A stretch of 64,000 nucleotides of DNA from Sphingobacterium cellulitidis. GTDB lineage: Bacteria; Bacteroidota; Bacteroidia; Sphingobacteriales; Sphingobacteriaceae. Below, in pieces: positions 1 to 8,337 of the stretch (its first letter is position 1; every line of letters starts with the position of its first letter). The stretch lies in NCBI GenBank assembly GCA_002245855.1, contig NOUX01000014.1, positions 1 through 64,000 on the forward strand, given 5' to 3'. Below the pieces are notes generated by a model, which saw only the letters and a list, made by a program, of their open reading frames with translations, did no database searches and was not told the DNA's origin. The position numbers and the translations under genes were made by a program.

Positions 1-6
1 AGGAAA

Positions 7-376
7 CAGATTCTTCGGCGGTGCTTAGAATCCCTCTCTGGGGTTATCTTGTGATACTATACAATCAGCATGGGTAAAAAGCGAAAGGGCAATTTTTCTG
101 TCTTGTATAGCGTAATAAAAATGGATTCTTCGGCGATGCTCAGAATGACAGCCGATACTTTTTTTGGAGGTAACAGATTCTTCGGCGGTGCTCAGAATCC
201 CTCTCTGGGGTTATCTTGTGATACTATACAATCAGCATGGGTAAAAAGCGAAAGGGCAATTTTTCTGTCTTTTATAGCGTAATAAAAATGGATTCTTCGG
301 CGATGCTCAGAATGACAGCCGATACTTTTTTTGGAGGAAATAGATTCTTCGGCGGTGCTCAGAATCCCTCTCTGGG
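7..376. repeat. 167-bp tandem repeat, about 2.2 copies
   Basis: The same unit begins at 7, 174 and 341 (spacing exactly 167 bases both times); the third copy stops after about 35 bases. Each full unit carries two hairpin modules of the form GATTCTTCGGCG..GCTCAGAAT, one continuing into CCCTCTCTGGGG (at 8, 175, 342) and one into GACAGCC (at 123 and 290). Copies differ by only a few bases, for example cttgtatagc against cttttatagc, so the duplication is recent. A 70-codon open frame runs through the units but simply follows the repeat and is not treated as a gene. Confidence 0.9.
342..371 (+). repeat. Left 30-bp inverted repeat flanking the GIY-YIG gene
   Basis: This 30-base hairpin module starts AGATTCTTCGG and ends CAGAATCCCTCT. 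Its reverse complement recurs at 766-795, differing only in a 6-base stretch in the loop (GGCGGT here, GACTAC there). The module itself folds with the stem GATTCT/AGAATC. Confidence 0.85.
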
Positions 377-473
377 GTTATTAAAATGTTAAGAATATGA
401 CAATAATTCACAAATAATCTTTAGGTAATTTTTATTTAAAATACTTTGTTGAAATTGATAAAAAACAAGAAGT

Positions 474-767
474 ATGGGTCATATCTATTTCGTTTATATC
501 ATTACGAATTATAATAAGAAGGTATTATATATAGGAGTTACAAATAGTTTAAAAAGAAGGCTTCATGAACATCAATTTGATGATGGATATTTTAACTCAT
601 TTACAAAGAAATACTATGTTTTTTATCTAATTTATTATGAACTATTTTCCGATGTTAATGATGCAATAAATCGAGAAACTCAATTAAAAGGTTGGACTAG
701 AAAGAAAAAGAATGCTTTGATTAATAAGAAAAATCCAAATTGGGACTTTCTTAATAATGAGATTTAG
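474..767 (+). CDS. Small GIY-YIG endonuclease domain protein
   Basis: This is a 97-residue single-domain GIY-YIG family protein (UvrC N-terminal/YhbQ-like fold). The two halves of the signature are visible as FVYIITN (residues 6-12) and LYIGVTN (18-24), followed by the arginines of SLKRRLHEH (25-33) and a candidate metal-binding Glu68 in NRETQLKGW. The C-terminal KNPNW is typical of the short Bacteroidota versions, so it appears full length. The family cleaves DNA; the substrate here is unknown. The gene stands alone, and its TAG stop lies inside the right-hand inverted repeat (766-795), with the matching left repeat at 342-371. That arrangement suggests it belongs to a small repeat element rather than to a normal operon. 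ATG at 474 fits the family start; no Shine-Dalgarno is seen. Confidence 0.88.
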   Translation: MGHIYFVYIITNYNKKVLYIGVTNSLKRRLHEHQFDDGYFNSFTKKYYVFYLIYYELFSDVNDAINRETQLKGWTRKKKNALINKKNPNWDFLNNEI

Positions 768-795
768 AGGGATTCTGAGCGTAGTCGAAGAATCT
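766..795 (-). repeat. Right 30-bp inverted repeat flanking the GIY-YIG gene
   Basis: This is the inverted partner of 342-371: 24 of 30 positions match after reverse complementing, and all differences fall in the hairpin loop. It overlaps the last two bases of the nuclease stop codon. Confidence 0.85.
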
Positions 796-817
796 GTTTG
801 TTACCACAAAATGGCAA

Positions 818-845
818 TTGTCATCGTGAGCAAAGCGAACGATCT
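818..845 (-). repeat. Sibling hairpin module with a different stem
   Basis: Read on the minus strand this module is AGATCGTTCGCTTTGCTCACGATGACAA. It has the same layout as the GATTCT/AGAAT modules (TTCG after the left arm, GCTCA before the right arm, then GATGACA), but the stem is GATCGT/ACGAT. Both arms have changed together. Confidence 0.7.
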
Positions 846-932
846 ATTTTATAAAGGAATGCATTCGCAAACAAAGATTGAGATGATGAATTGAAAAATA
901 AATTTTTCAACCTTGTTTATAGTATTAAAAAT

Positions 933-1016
933 GGATTCTTCGGCGATGCTCAGAATGACAGCCGATACATTTATTGAAGGAAATGGATTCTTCGGCGGTG
1001 CTCAGAATCCCTCTCA
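933..1016 (+). repeat. Dispersed copy of the two hairpin modules
   Basis: Module B (933-960, continuing into GACAGCCGATAC) and module A (984-1015, ending AATCCCTCTC) recur here in the same order and spacing as inside the 167-bp unit, preceded by a similar AGTATTAAAAATG. This is a partial third unit on the far side of the GIY-YIG gene. Confidence 0.85.
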
Positions 1017-1044
1017 GTTGTTTTTTACTAGCTATTTCCCAACA

Positions 1045-1082
1045 AAAAAGGGATGAATTATTTGATAATTCATCCCTTTTTT
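1045..1082. terminator. Bidirectional intrinsic terminator after msrA
   Basis: An inverted repeat with arms GGGATGAATTAT and ATAATTCATCCC is bordered by A5 on the left and T6 on the right, so it can stop transcription in both directions. It lies 21 bases beyond the msrA stop. Confidence 0.85.
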
Positions 1083-1102
1083 GATCTTTATTTTTATTTC
1101 TC

Positions 1103-1738
1103 TTACTTTTCTGGGTTTGCTTTTTTAGCGATTTCGAATAGATCTGGGCCTATGTGGCAATATCCACCTGGATTTTTATCTAAATAGTCTTGGTGGTATG
1201 TTTCAGCATCAAAGAAATTCTTTAATGGTTCATTTTCTACTACTACCGGCTTTTGTAGACTTAGGGATAATAGATGAAGTTTATCTTTTATAATTGCCTC
1301 ATCAGCGTCATCCGTGTAGTAGATTCCGGTGCGGTATTGTGTTCCTCTATCGTTTCCTTGCTTATTTAAGCTGGTAGGATCGATACTTTGGATGTATAGA
1401 TCGATCAATAATCCTAAATCAATTACTTCTGGATCATATACTACTTTTACCGTTTCTGTAGCACCTGTATTTCCTGTACATACTTCTTCATAAGTAGGGT
1501 TATTTTTAGTTGCGTTTGCATACCCAACTTCAGTCCCTACTACTCCCCTTACCAATTTGAAAAAATGTTCGGTTCCCCAAAAACATCCTCCTGCGAAATA
1601 TATTTCTTTTCCTTTTCCTGTTGTGCTCATTGTCTTATTAATTTCTGATTTTTTTTCCTCCTTACGGTCTGTAAATCCCATTGTCATTAAAAATACTACG
1701 ACCAATAAGGTTGATCCAATAATTGTTAATTTATTCAT
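1103..1738 (-). CDS. msrA: Peptide-methionine (S)-S-oxide reductase MsrA
   Basis: MsrA reduces methionine-S-sulfoxide in proteins, using a catalytic cysteine that is regenerated by resolving cysteines. The catalytic motif GGCFWG is at residues 50-55 (Cys52), a second cysteine lies in EEVCTGNTG, and a resolving cysteine near 194 sits in GGYCHIG. The PTYEEVCTGNTGATE and YRTGIYY stretches are family hallmarks. The 211-residue length is a normal MsrA core plus an N-terminal hydrophobic segment (about 5-21) followed by a charged linker, so the enzyme is probably exported or membrane-anchored and acts in the periplasm. It is a single-gene unit with a TAACTTTG box 20 bases upstream and a strong terminator downstream. 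Confidence 0.95.
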   Translation of the reverse strand: MNKLTIIGSTLLVVVFLMTMGFTDRKEEKKSEINKTMSTTGKGKEIYFAGGCFWGTEHFFKLVRGVVGTEVGYANATKNNPTYEEVCTGNTGATETVKVVYDPEVIDLGLLIDLYIQSIDPTSLNKQGNDRGTQYRTGIYYTDDADEAIIKDKLHLLSLSLQKPVVVENEPLKNFFDAETYHQDYLDKNPGGYCHIGPDLFEIAKKANPEK

Positions 1739-1757
1739 TTGCTTCCAATTTCTGTGA

Positions 1758-1765
1758 CAAAGTTA
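1758..1765 (-). promoter_or_regulatory. Promoter -7 box for msrA
   Basis: The minus strand reads TAACTTTG, a perfect match to the Bacteroidota -7 consensus TAnnTTTG, 20 bases before the msrA ATG. No convincing -33 TTG is placed upstream. Confidence 0.5.
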
Positions 1766-1832
1766 AGGAATTTGACAATTAAATCTATCTTTTTGGGATT
1801 AGAACAGAATTAGCGAATAAATGTTTTTTGTA

Positions 1833-1861
1833 AAATAATTAATGTTTTACATTAATTATTT
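1833..1861. promoter_or_regulatory. Perfect 12-bp-arm palindrome, putative operator of the DUF2975/HTH pair
   Basis: The arms are AAATAATTAATG and CATTAATTATTT with a 5-base TTTTA centre, and they are perfectly complementary. The site ends one base before the -7 box TAAGTTTG (1863-1870) of the DUF2975 gene, so a bound repressor would cover the promoter. It has no T-run and lies upstream of the genes, which argues against a terminator. Confidence 0.65.
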
Positions 1862-1862
1862 A

Positions 1863-1870
1863 TAAGTTTG
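1863..1870 (+). promoter_or_regulatory. Promoter -7 box for DUF2975/HTH operon
   Basis: TAAGTTTG matches TAnnTTTG and lies 25 bases upstream of the ATG at 1896, immediately after the palindrome at 1833-1861. Confidence 0.55.
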
Positions 1871-1895
1871 CATTATATATTAATATCAAACCTTT

Positions 1896-2411
1896 ATGAA
1901 CCAGGTAAAAATTATATCAACATTTTTAAAATATCTCTGCTATTTTTTAGCAATTGGATATTCATTAACCTTTATCTATTCTGTTATTTGTTTGTTGACT
2001 GGTCTTTGGACGCTTCCATATGGAGATGGAAATTACATTCATATCTTATACCCGTTTACTAATGAGCCATTTATTAATTTAGATAATAATATCAAATACT
2101 TTATATTTTCATTTCTACTACCGATTGGCTTTTATGGGATATTTTTTGGGTTAACTGCGCAGGTATCCTCTGTATTCTTAAAGTCCAGGATCTTTACGAA
2201 AGAAAATCAAGGCATCTTTGAGCGTTATTTTATGTTGAATACGTATATCCCTCTTCCAATGGTGCTTATTGGGTTGATGTTTGTCGAAGTGGAGGGAATG
2301 ATATGGATTTTGGTTTTCATCCATCTTATTTTGGGTATCTTTAGCCTGTTCTTGGCTAATATTTGCAAACAAGGACTACATTTACAAAACGAACAAGATT
2401 TAATTATTTAA
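1896..2411 (+). CDS. DUF2975 family four-helix membrane protein
   Basis: This 171-residue, very hydrophobic protein has about four membrane segments (roughly residues 8-35, 62-86, 104-128 and 134-157). It matches the DUF2975 pattern: small integral membrane proteins of unknown function almost always followed by a YozG-type HTH gene. That partner is present here, starting 2 bases after the stop, so the two are co-transcribed and probably translationally linked. The family is inferred to act in membrane sensing or to control its partner regulator; nothing in the sequence gives a substrate. A perfect palindrome and a TAAGTTTG box lie directly upstream. ATG at 1896 gives a start right at the first helix. 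Confidence 0.75.
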   Translation: MNQVKIISTFLKYLCYFLAIGYSLTFIYSVICLLTGLWTLPYGDGNYIHILYPFTNEPFINLDNNIKYFIFSFLLPIGFYGIFFGLTAQVSSVFLKSRIFTKENQGIFERYFMLNTYIPLPMVLIGLMFVEVEGMIWILVFIHLILGIFSLFLANICKQGLHLQNEQDLII

Positions 2412-2413
2412 AC

Positions 2414-2620
2414 ATGCCTATCATCGTCAACCTTGATGTCATGCTTGCCAAACGTAAAATGCAAAGCAAAGAGTTAGCAGAGAAATTGAATATTTCTCCG
2501 GTAAATCTTTCTATTCTAAAAACGGGAAAAGCTAAGGGCGTTCGTTTCGATACTTTAGAGGCTATTTGTCAAATTCTTGAATGTCAACCCGGGGATATTC
2601 TGGAATTTAAGGAAGACTAA
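2414..2620 (+). CDS. YozG-like HTH (Cro/CI) transcriptional regulator
   Basis: This 68-residue single-domain helix-turn-helix protein has the core SKELAEKLNISPVNLSILKTG (residues 18-38), followed by a second helical part ending ECQPGDILEFKED, as in the YozG/Cro-CI family. ATG at 2414 is chosen because it starts 2 bases after the DUF2975 stop and gives the typical N-terminus (MPIIVNLDVMLAKRKM); an open frame extends further upstream but only as a shadow of DUF2975. It is predicted to bind the perfect palindrome at 1833-1861 and repress its own operon, an inference from position. The paired membrane protein may modulate it. Confidence 0.85.
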   Translation: MPIIVNLDVMLAKRKMQSKELAEKLNISPVNLSILKTGKAKGVRFDTLEAICQILECQPGDILEFKED

Positions 2621-2705
2621 GCAGCACAATCAAGGTCCTTTATTTATTGATTTTTTTAATCGGCAATATTGCTGACAGGCTATTTATTGCCCAAAAATTT
2701 AAATT

Positions 2706-3581
2706 ATGAACACATTAATTATTAATGAGCTTAACCTCAGCTACTCCAATAATCAACAAGCAATTAAGAATGTCTCATTGCAGCTCGAGAATGGAATGTT
2801 TGGGCTATTAGGACCAAATGGCGCAGGAAAATCATCTTTGATGAAAACTATTGTCGGTTTACAAAAACCTAGTTCAGGAACTATCATGTTTAATGGGGAA
2901 AATATCGTTCAAGAGCCTGAACATATCAAAAAGCATCTGGGTTTCCTGCCTCAGGACTTTGGAGTTTATCAGAAAGCTTCTGCTTATGATTTATTAAATC
3001 ATATCGCCATATTAAAGGGAATTACTGACCAATCTCAAAGAAAGCAACAAATCCTAGAATTGTTGGAAAGAGTTAATTTATCCTCATTTCAAAACAAGGA
3101 GGTGCATAAATTTTCCGGTGGTATGCGGCAAAGGTTTGGGATTGCCCAGGCGTTATTGGGCGATCCTAAAATCATAATTGTCGATGAACCAACAGCTGGT
3201 TTGGATCCTGAGGAAAGAAATCGATTTAATCTTCTCTTGAATAATTTCAGTAAGAATATGATTATTATTTTTTCAAGCCACATCGTTGAGGATATTCAGA
3301 ATTTATGCCCGCAAGTTGCGATTATGAATCAAGGCAAGATTCTGACCTTGGGCAATCCAAAAGATTTAGTTCAGCCAATTCAAGGAAAATTATGGGGTAA
3401 GAGCATTGACATTCATGAAGAAGTCTGGTATAAAGAGGATTACCGAGTGATCAGTCAGAAACTTGTGAATGGGAAATTGATGATTAGTGTGCTGCATGAT
3501 GAGCAGCCAAAAGGATTTGAAAGCATTCAACCAAGTTTGGAGCATGTATATTTTTCCAGTATTGAAACTAATCTCAATTAA
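2706..3581 (+). CDS. ABC transporter ATP-binding protein
   Basis: This is a cytosolic ABC ATPase of 291 residues. Walker A GPNGAGKS is at 36-43, the Q-loop Gln at LPQDFG (81-86), the signature FSGGMRQR at 136-143, Walker B IIIVDEP at 156-162 and the H-loop His192 in SSHIVED. The last 80 residues form the usual accessory region of ABC-2 type exporters. Its partner is the permease/M1 peptidase gene that starts 1 base after its stop, an arrangement seen widely in Bacteroidota. The substrate is unknown. Since the partner carries an in-frame stop, this exporter may not be functional in this strain. Confidence 0.92.
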   Translation: MNTLIINELNLSYSNNQQAIKNVSLQLENGMFGLLGPNGAGKSSLMKTIVGLQKPSSGTIMFNGENIVQEPEHIKKHLGFLPQDFGVYQKASAYDLLNHIAILKGITDQSQRKQQILELLERVNLSSFQNKEVHKFSGGMRQRFGIAQALLGDPKIIIVDEPTAGLDPEERNRFNLLLNNFSKNMIIIFSSHIVEDIQNLCPQVAIMNQGKILTLGNPKDLVQPIQGKLWGKSIDIHEEVWYKEDYRVISQKLVNGKLMISVLHDEQPKGFESIQPSLEHVYFSSIETNLN

Positions 3582-3582
3582 A

Positions 3583-6500
3583 ATGGCTAATATTTTTCAC
3601 TTCGAACTTCGCCGTACTCAAAAGAATTGGGCTACTTATTTATTGGGATTTATTTATATTTCTGCAGGTTTCTTTATTGGAAGTTCATTCAATCTCTCAT
3701 TTTCCGAGGGATTATATTTGAATTCAGCATTCAGCTTAGGATATGTAATCGGCTTATTAAGTTTATCGGTGATATTTATTGCGAACTTATATGCCCTTCC
3801 CCTCTTGTTTAAGGATCAAGATTCACACTTTGAGGAGGTATTATTCGCATTACCTTTTTCCGAAAAGGAATATGTGGGGGATCGATTTCTTTTCTTCTTT
3901 TTAAAAACATTCTTGAGTTTTTTCTTGCTAATCATTGGATTCGCCATAGGACAATTATTACGAAATGACTTCAATATAAACCCTGAATTTCATTTTTTCC
4001 ATTACCTCTATCCCCTATTTGCTTTTGGGTTATTGAATAGTTTCTTGGTTTGTAGTTTTCTTTTTATGGTCGCACAAACTAGCCGAAATAAGTTGCTTCT
4101 GATCATTGCTGGACTTTTGCTATATGTTTTATACATGTTGGTTATGGTATTTTCCAACTCCCCATTTATGAGTTCTAGTATACCACAATCCATTACAGCA
4201 GAGAAGATATCAGGCATTCTGGATCCTTTTGGCCTATCCGCTTATTTTTCAGAGGCTAAAAAGATGAGCGTTCCTGAGAAAAACCAACATGTAGTAGCCC
4301 TACAAGGTTCTTTATTGATCAATAGGTTGATCTATTTTTTTATTTCTGTAGGATTACTGCTTTACTGTTTTAACAGTTTTGACTTTAGAACTAACCATTC
4401 TAAATCTCAGAAGCCTCAGAAAATTAATAACCAAATTAATAGACTGGGATATCAACATTTATTACTTAGGATTAAACCTAAGTTCGATTCATTTGCTAGT
4501 TTCAATTCTATCCTTTCACTGTGCAGAATTGACCTTAAATATCTTTTTAAGGGCATATTTATTACTTCCATCAGTATTCTGCTTTTATTTTTTGTGGGCA
4601 TGGAAATGTATGCAGAAATCTAGAAAGGCATCCGAATTCCACAGAAATTTGCGAGTTCAGGATTGATGGCAGTAACTATTTCTGAGAACTTTTACTTATT
4701 CGGTTTACTAATTATAGTCTATTTCTGTAATGATATTTTCTGGAGAAATCAGGTTTCAAATTTTCACTTGATTGAATTAAGTAGCTATTATTCAAAAAAT
4801 AAGAATATAGCCCATTTATTGACCCTAAGTATTCTAATAATATTTTTTAGTGTTTTATTGATTGTTGAAGGTATAATTTTTCAAATTAGTTACGGCTATT
4901 TTGTTTTTGATTTCAAGGCTTATGCAGGAGTATTCTTATTCAACAGTCTTCCCATCATATTATTTGCGAGTTTCATTCTTTTAATCAATAACCTATTTAA
5001 GAATAGGTTTGTTGCACTGGGCGTATCAACATTTGCATTATTCCTTTTTACAGGACCTATTTCTAAAAAAGTTTTTAAAAACCCACTCCTGCAGTTTTTC
5101 TCAGATTTTCATGGGGTTTACAGTGATTTCAATGGATATGGATTCTACCCTGGAATATTTTCATTAAGGCTTTTATTTGGAATATGTGTTTTGTTGATGT
5201 CATGGCTATTGTGGCAAAGCATTAGAACAAAGAAATTGGGAATTAGGAAGATTGTTTTAGCAGCTATCCTAATTTTAACTGCCGGAATTTCGGCAGTGAA
5301 ATATTTGAAGCATTACATTCCCGAAGAACAGGAAAAAGCCTGGCAGCTTGCAGCTGATTATGAATTAAAGTATAAAAAGAAATATCAAAATATCCCTCAA
5401 CCCATAATTACGGAGGTTAATACGGAAATTAGTCTGTTTCCTTCCAAGAATTCCTATAAAATAAAGGCAACATATACCCTTGAAAATAAAAGTCAAGAGA
5501 ATATTAATGAGGTATTAATCAGTTTTCCAGATGAATTAGATGTTAATACCGTTCGGTTGATTATTGATTCGCAGACTATCGCATTAACAAAAGATAACCA
5601 GGAAGTTAAGTTAAGATGGCCGCTTTATCCTTCAAAAACTGCGAGAATGGAATTTGAAATTACCTATAATTCCTATGCCGTAAATGGGCACCAAAGTTTC
5701 AATTCTATCATTGAAAACGGGTCTTTCATGCGGATAAGCAGATATTTCCCATTAATAGGCTATCAATCTAACTATGAATTGGATGATGAAAAATTAAGAT
5801 CACAATTCAAATTGGGAACTAAGGAGGCTTTGAAATCCGTAAATGCTGCAGTGAATTCAATTGAAGATTTTATGGATTTAAGTATGGTTGTTTCTACAGA
5901 AAAGGATCAAATTGCGGTTGGAACTGGAGATTTAAAGGATCAGTGGACTAATTCAGGAAGGAATTTCTATAAATATTTGGCAAAAAATATTCCCTTCAGG
6001 TTTGCTGTTGCATCAGGAAAATACCATGTAAAAAAGAGTAAATATGTAGGGATTGATATTTATGTTTATTATCATCCGAAGCATGCGGAAAATGTTGAGC
6101 AGCTGATAGAAAATACAAAATCAAGTTTGGAATATTGTATTAAGAATTTTGGCCCATATCCTTTTGAGAGCGTTCAGTTTGCAGAAATCTCTTCATTTAC
6201 GGAGGGTTTCGCAGGGACGGCGTATCCCGCGAGTATTTTTATGCCAGAGAATATGGTGTTTCATGCAAATGTACAGGGAAGACAAGAGGAAGATGTGATC
6301 AATGAGTTGGCAGGACATGAATTATCGCACCTTTGGTGGGGAAACAGTCAAATAAATCCGGATCAACGTGAAGGAGCCACTATGCTAACAGAATCCTTGG
6401 CAATGTACACCGAAATGATGCTGTACAAGCATGAGTATGGTTTGGAAAATATGAAGAAAAGATTAAAAATTCATGAACAGATTTTTGAAAGCCAAAAAGG

Positions 6501-6759
6501 ATTTGCTGAAAACGAACCATTATTTAAAGTAAAATCAGAAAATATTCACATCTCCTATTCATTGGGTGCAATGGCGATGGTAAAACTGAGTGAAATATTA
6601 ACCGAAGAAAAGGTCAATACTGCGCTATCAAGCTTTTTGAAAAAGAATAGTTATCCTAAAAAACCAAGCAGTATTGATTTAATAAATGAATTTCTGGCGG
6701 TTTCTCCAACTGAAATGACTAAGCAGAAAGTGAAAGAGATTTTTATGAATCCATGGTAA
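3583..6759 (+). pseudogene. ABC permease/M1 aminopeptidase fusion, interrupted by in-frame TAG
   Basis: One reading frame runs from ATG 3583 to TAA 6759 (about 1,058 codons), the usual size of Bacteroidota ABC-2 permease/M1 peptidase fusions, broken only by TAG at 4621-4623 (codon 347). After the TAG the same frame continues KGIRIPQKFASSGLMAV, so nothing else is lost. The N-terminal part has six or so membrane helices, more helices follow to about residue 580, and the C-terminal domain is an M1 (gluzincin) peptidase with HELSH at about 912-916, Glu937 in TESLA, and an exopeptidase-like stretch EGFAGTAYP. It is coupled to the ABC ATPase upstream. The alternative to a broken gene is two products: a 346-residue permease half and a restart at ATG 4666. 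Homologues are single proteins, so I favour a nonsense mutation or sequencing error. Confidence 0.85.
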
Positions 6760-8232
6760 TTAATCGGTAAAAGCATATTCAGCTAACATGGCATATTGTG
6801 CAGCAAATGAAAACATAAACATCCCTTCTACTCCTTTAGCTCTGTTCTCTGGGTTCCAACCTGTTAACAGATTTGTAGGTAGAAAACCGTCTATTGAATA
6901 GTTTTTATAGCCATAATCAAGGTTCTTTTGAAACGCATTTAAATAGGATTTAGCCTCAGGATTTTCGGAGGTTAATTCTTTATATCCCCTAAGTAAAATT
7001 CCATTGAACCAATTGTTAAAACCATCGGTTTCAAAGCTATAAAAATTGGGAATTTCCTTGTCCTTTTTTGCAAAATAGGCGAAGCTATTTTCAGCCATTT
7101 CAATGGCTTCCGTTTTATATTTTTGATCCTTGGTCGCAAGAAATAAATCTACTGCTCCAGACAACATGGACCCACTGTTGTAAGAATAAAAACGTCCTAC
7201 GGCTTCTGTAAGTTTTGTATTTGCACGATACTTGGTATTGCCAACTTCTTCATATTGAATTTTGCAATCCGGATCACAGCCGCCCAGCATATCAAAATAT
7301 AGTCCGTTTTTTACCTTCAATTTATCCTGTTGCCAATCGTAAATTTCTTTAGCAAAATTTAAATAATACTGCTCCTTTGATTCCTTTTTTATACGCCTAG
7401 TTTTGCTATCATTTGGATCAATAAAAGAACGATTTATCTGGTCATTTTTCCCTTGATATATAGTATGCAACCATACTAAAGAGCTGATTAAAGGCCCATT
7501 GCTACAGGCATGTTTAGTTGTGTATCCAGGCCCCCAAGTTATACCCCCATTTTCATTGCCATTTTCATCTAAAGTCGTATCCCATCCATCTAAGACATAA
7601 TCAGTTAAATATTCTGCTTTTTTCAAATAATCCTTATTTCCTGTGAGTTTGTAGGAATGCAGCAGCTCACGAAGCAGCCACATTTGATCATCATAAACAT
7701 TGTAAATCCCTGTAACTTTTGCTTTCCCTTTTTCAGAAACACGATCTACTGCATACACAGACCACGTTTTTGTTTGCGTATAGGAGGTCAATTCATAAGT
7801 TCCTAAGTAATAATCTACTTTATCATAAAACTTGGACAACAGTTTTTCATACTTTTCAATGTTGGATTTATATACTTTTTTATCCGCAACACTTTTATTT
7901 GCCTTAAGGGCGGATAATATCGCATTTACTGCTTCAATGCCTGCGGAATACATCCAAACACTTGCCCTCTCTTCCGATTTTTCCTTCGTAAAAGGGTTGT
8001 AGAATCGACGCATTTCAAAAGTTTTGGGGTCAAAATAGGCAGAAATCGTTTTATCAACCAAAGACATTGCCCTCAGCAAGTTTTCATTTGCGATATCTTA
8101 GTTGGTGGGAATTGAACTAATAAAGACGTGATTATTGAGGTTTTCCATCGCCGAAACCGGTTGGAAGGCAATTGAGCCAAAGATTACCCCAGTTGAGCAA
8201 ATGGCAATTTTTAAGGCTTTATTATTCAGCAT
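6760..8232 (-). pseudogene. GH76 family (alpha-1,6-mannanase-like) secreted enzyme, interrupted by in-frame TAA
   Basis: Glycoside hydrolase family 76 contains endo-alpha-1,6-mannanases. Visible marks are the paired catalytic aspartates in YDDQMW (about 181-182 of the full frame), ITWGPGYTTKHACSNGP, and YNSGSMLSGAVDLFLA. ATG 8232 begins a clear signal peptide (MLNNKALKIAICSTG..., cleavage near QPVSA) and the frame runs unbroken into the enzyme except for TAA at 8098-8100 (codon 45), just after the signal peptide. Downstream the frame is open for 439 codons to 6760. As read, the cell would make only a 44-residue peptide; a TTG or ATG restart would yield a cytoplasmic enzyme without a signal. 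The gene is convergent with the ABC/M1 gene, the two stops being adjacent. Confidence 0.85.
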
Positions 8233-8337
8233 TTTCTAAAGGTTGACTTCGGTTGATTTTAATAATTAGGATTCTTGTAGAATCTAATTCAAATTAAAGA
8301 AAAATAACCAAAAAACAACCTTCTATTTAATTGTATA

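Noticed and set aside
70..282. 70-codon open frame in the 167-bp repeat
   Set aside because: It simply reads through two repeat units and repeats itself; no protein family or start context supports it.
1..1020. CRISPR array
   Set aside because: The repeats are hairpin modules in a 167-bp unit with constant intervening sequence, in both orientations; there are no unique spacers and no cas genes.
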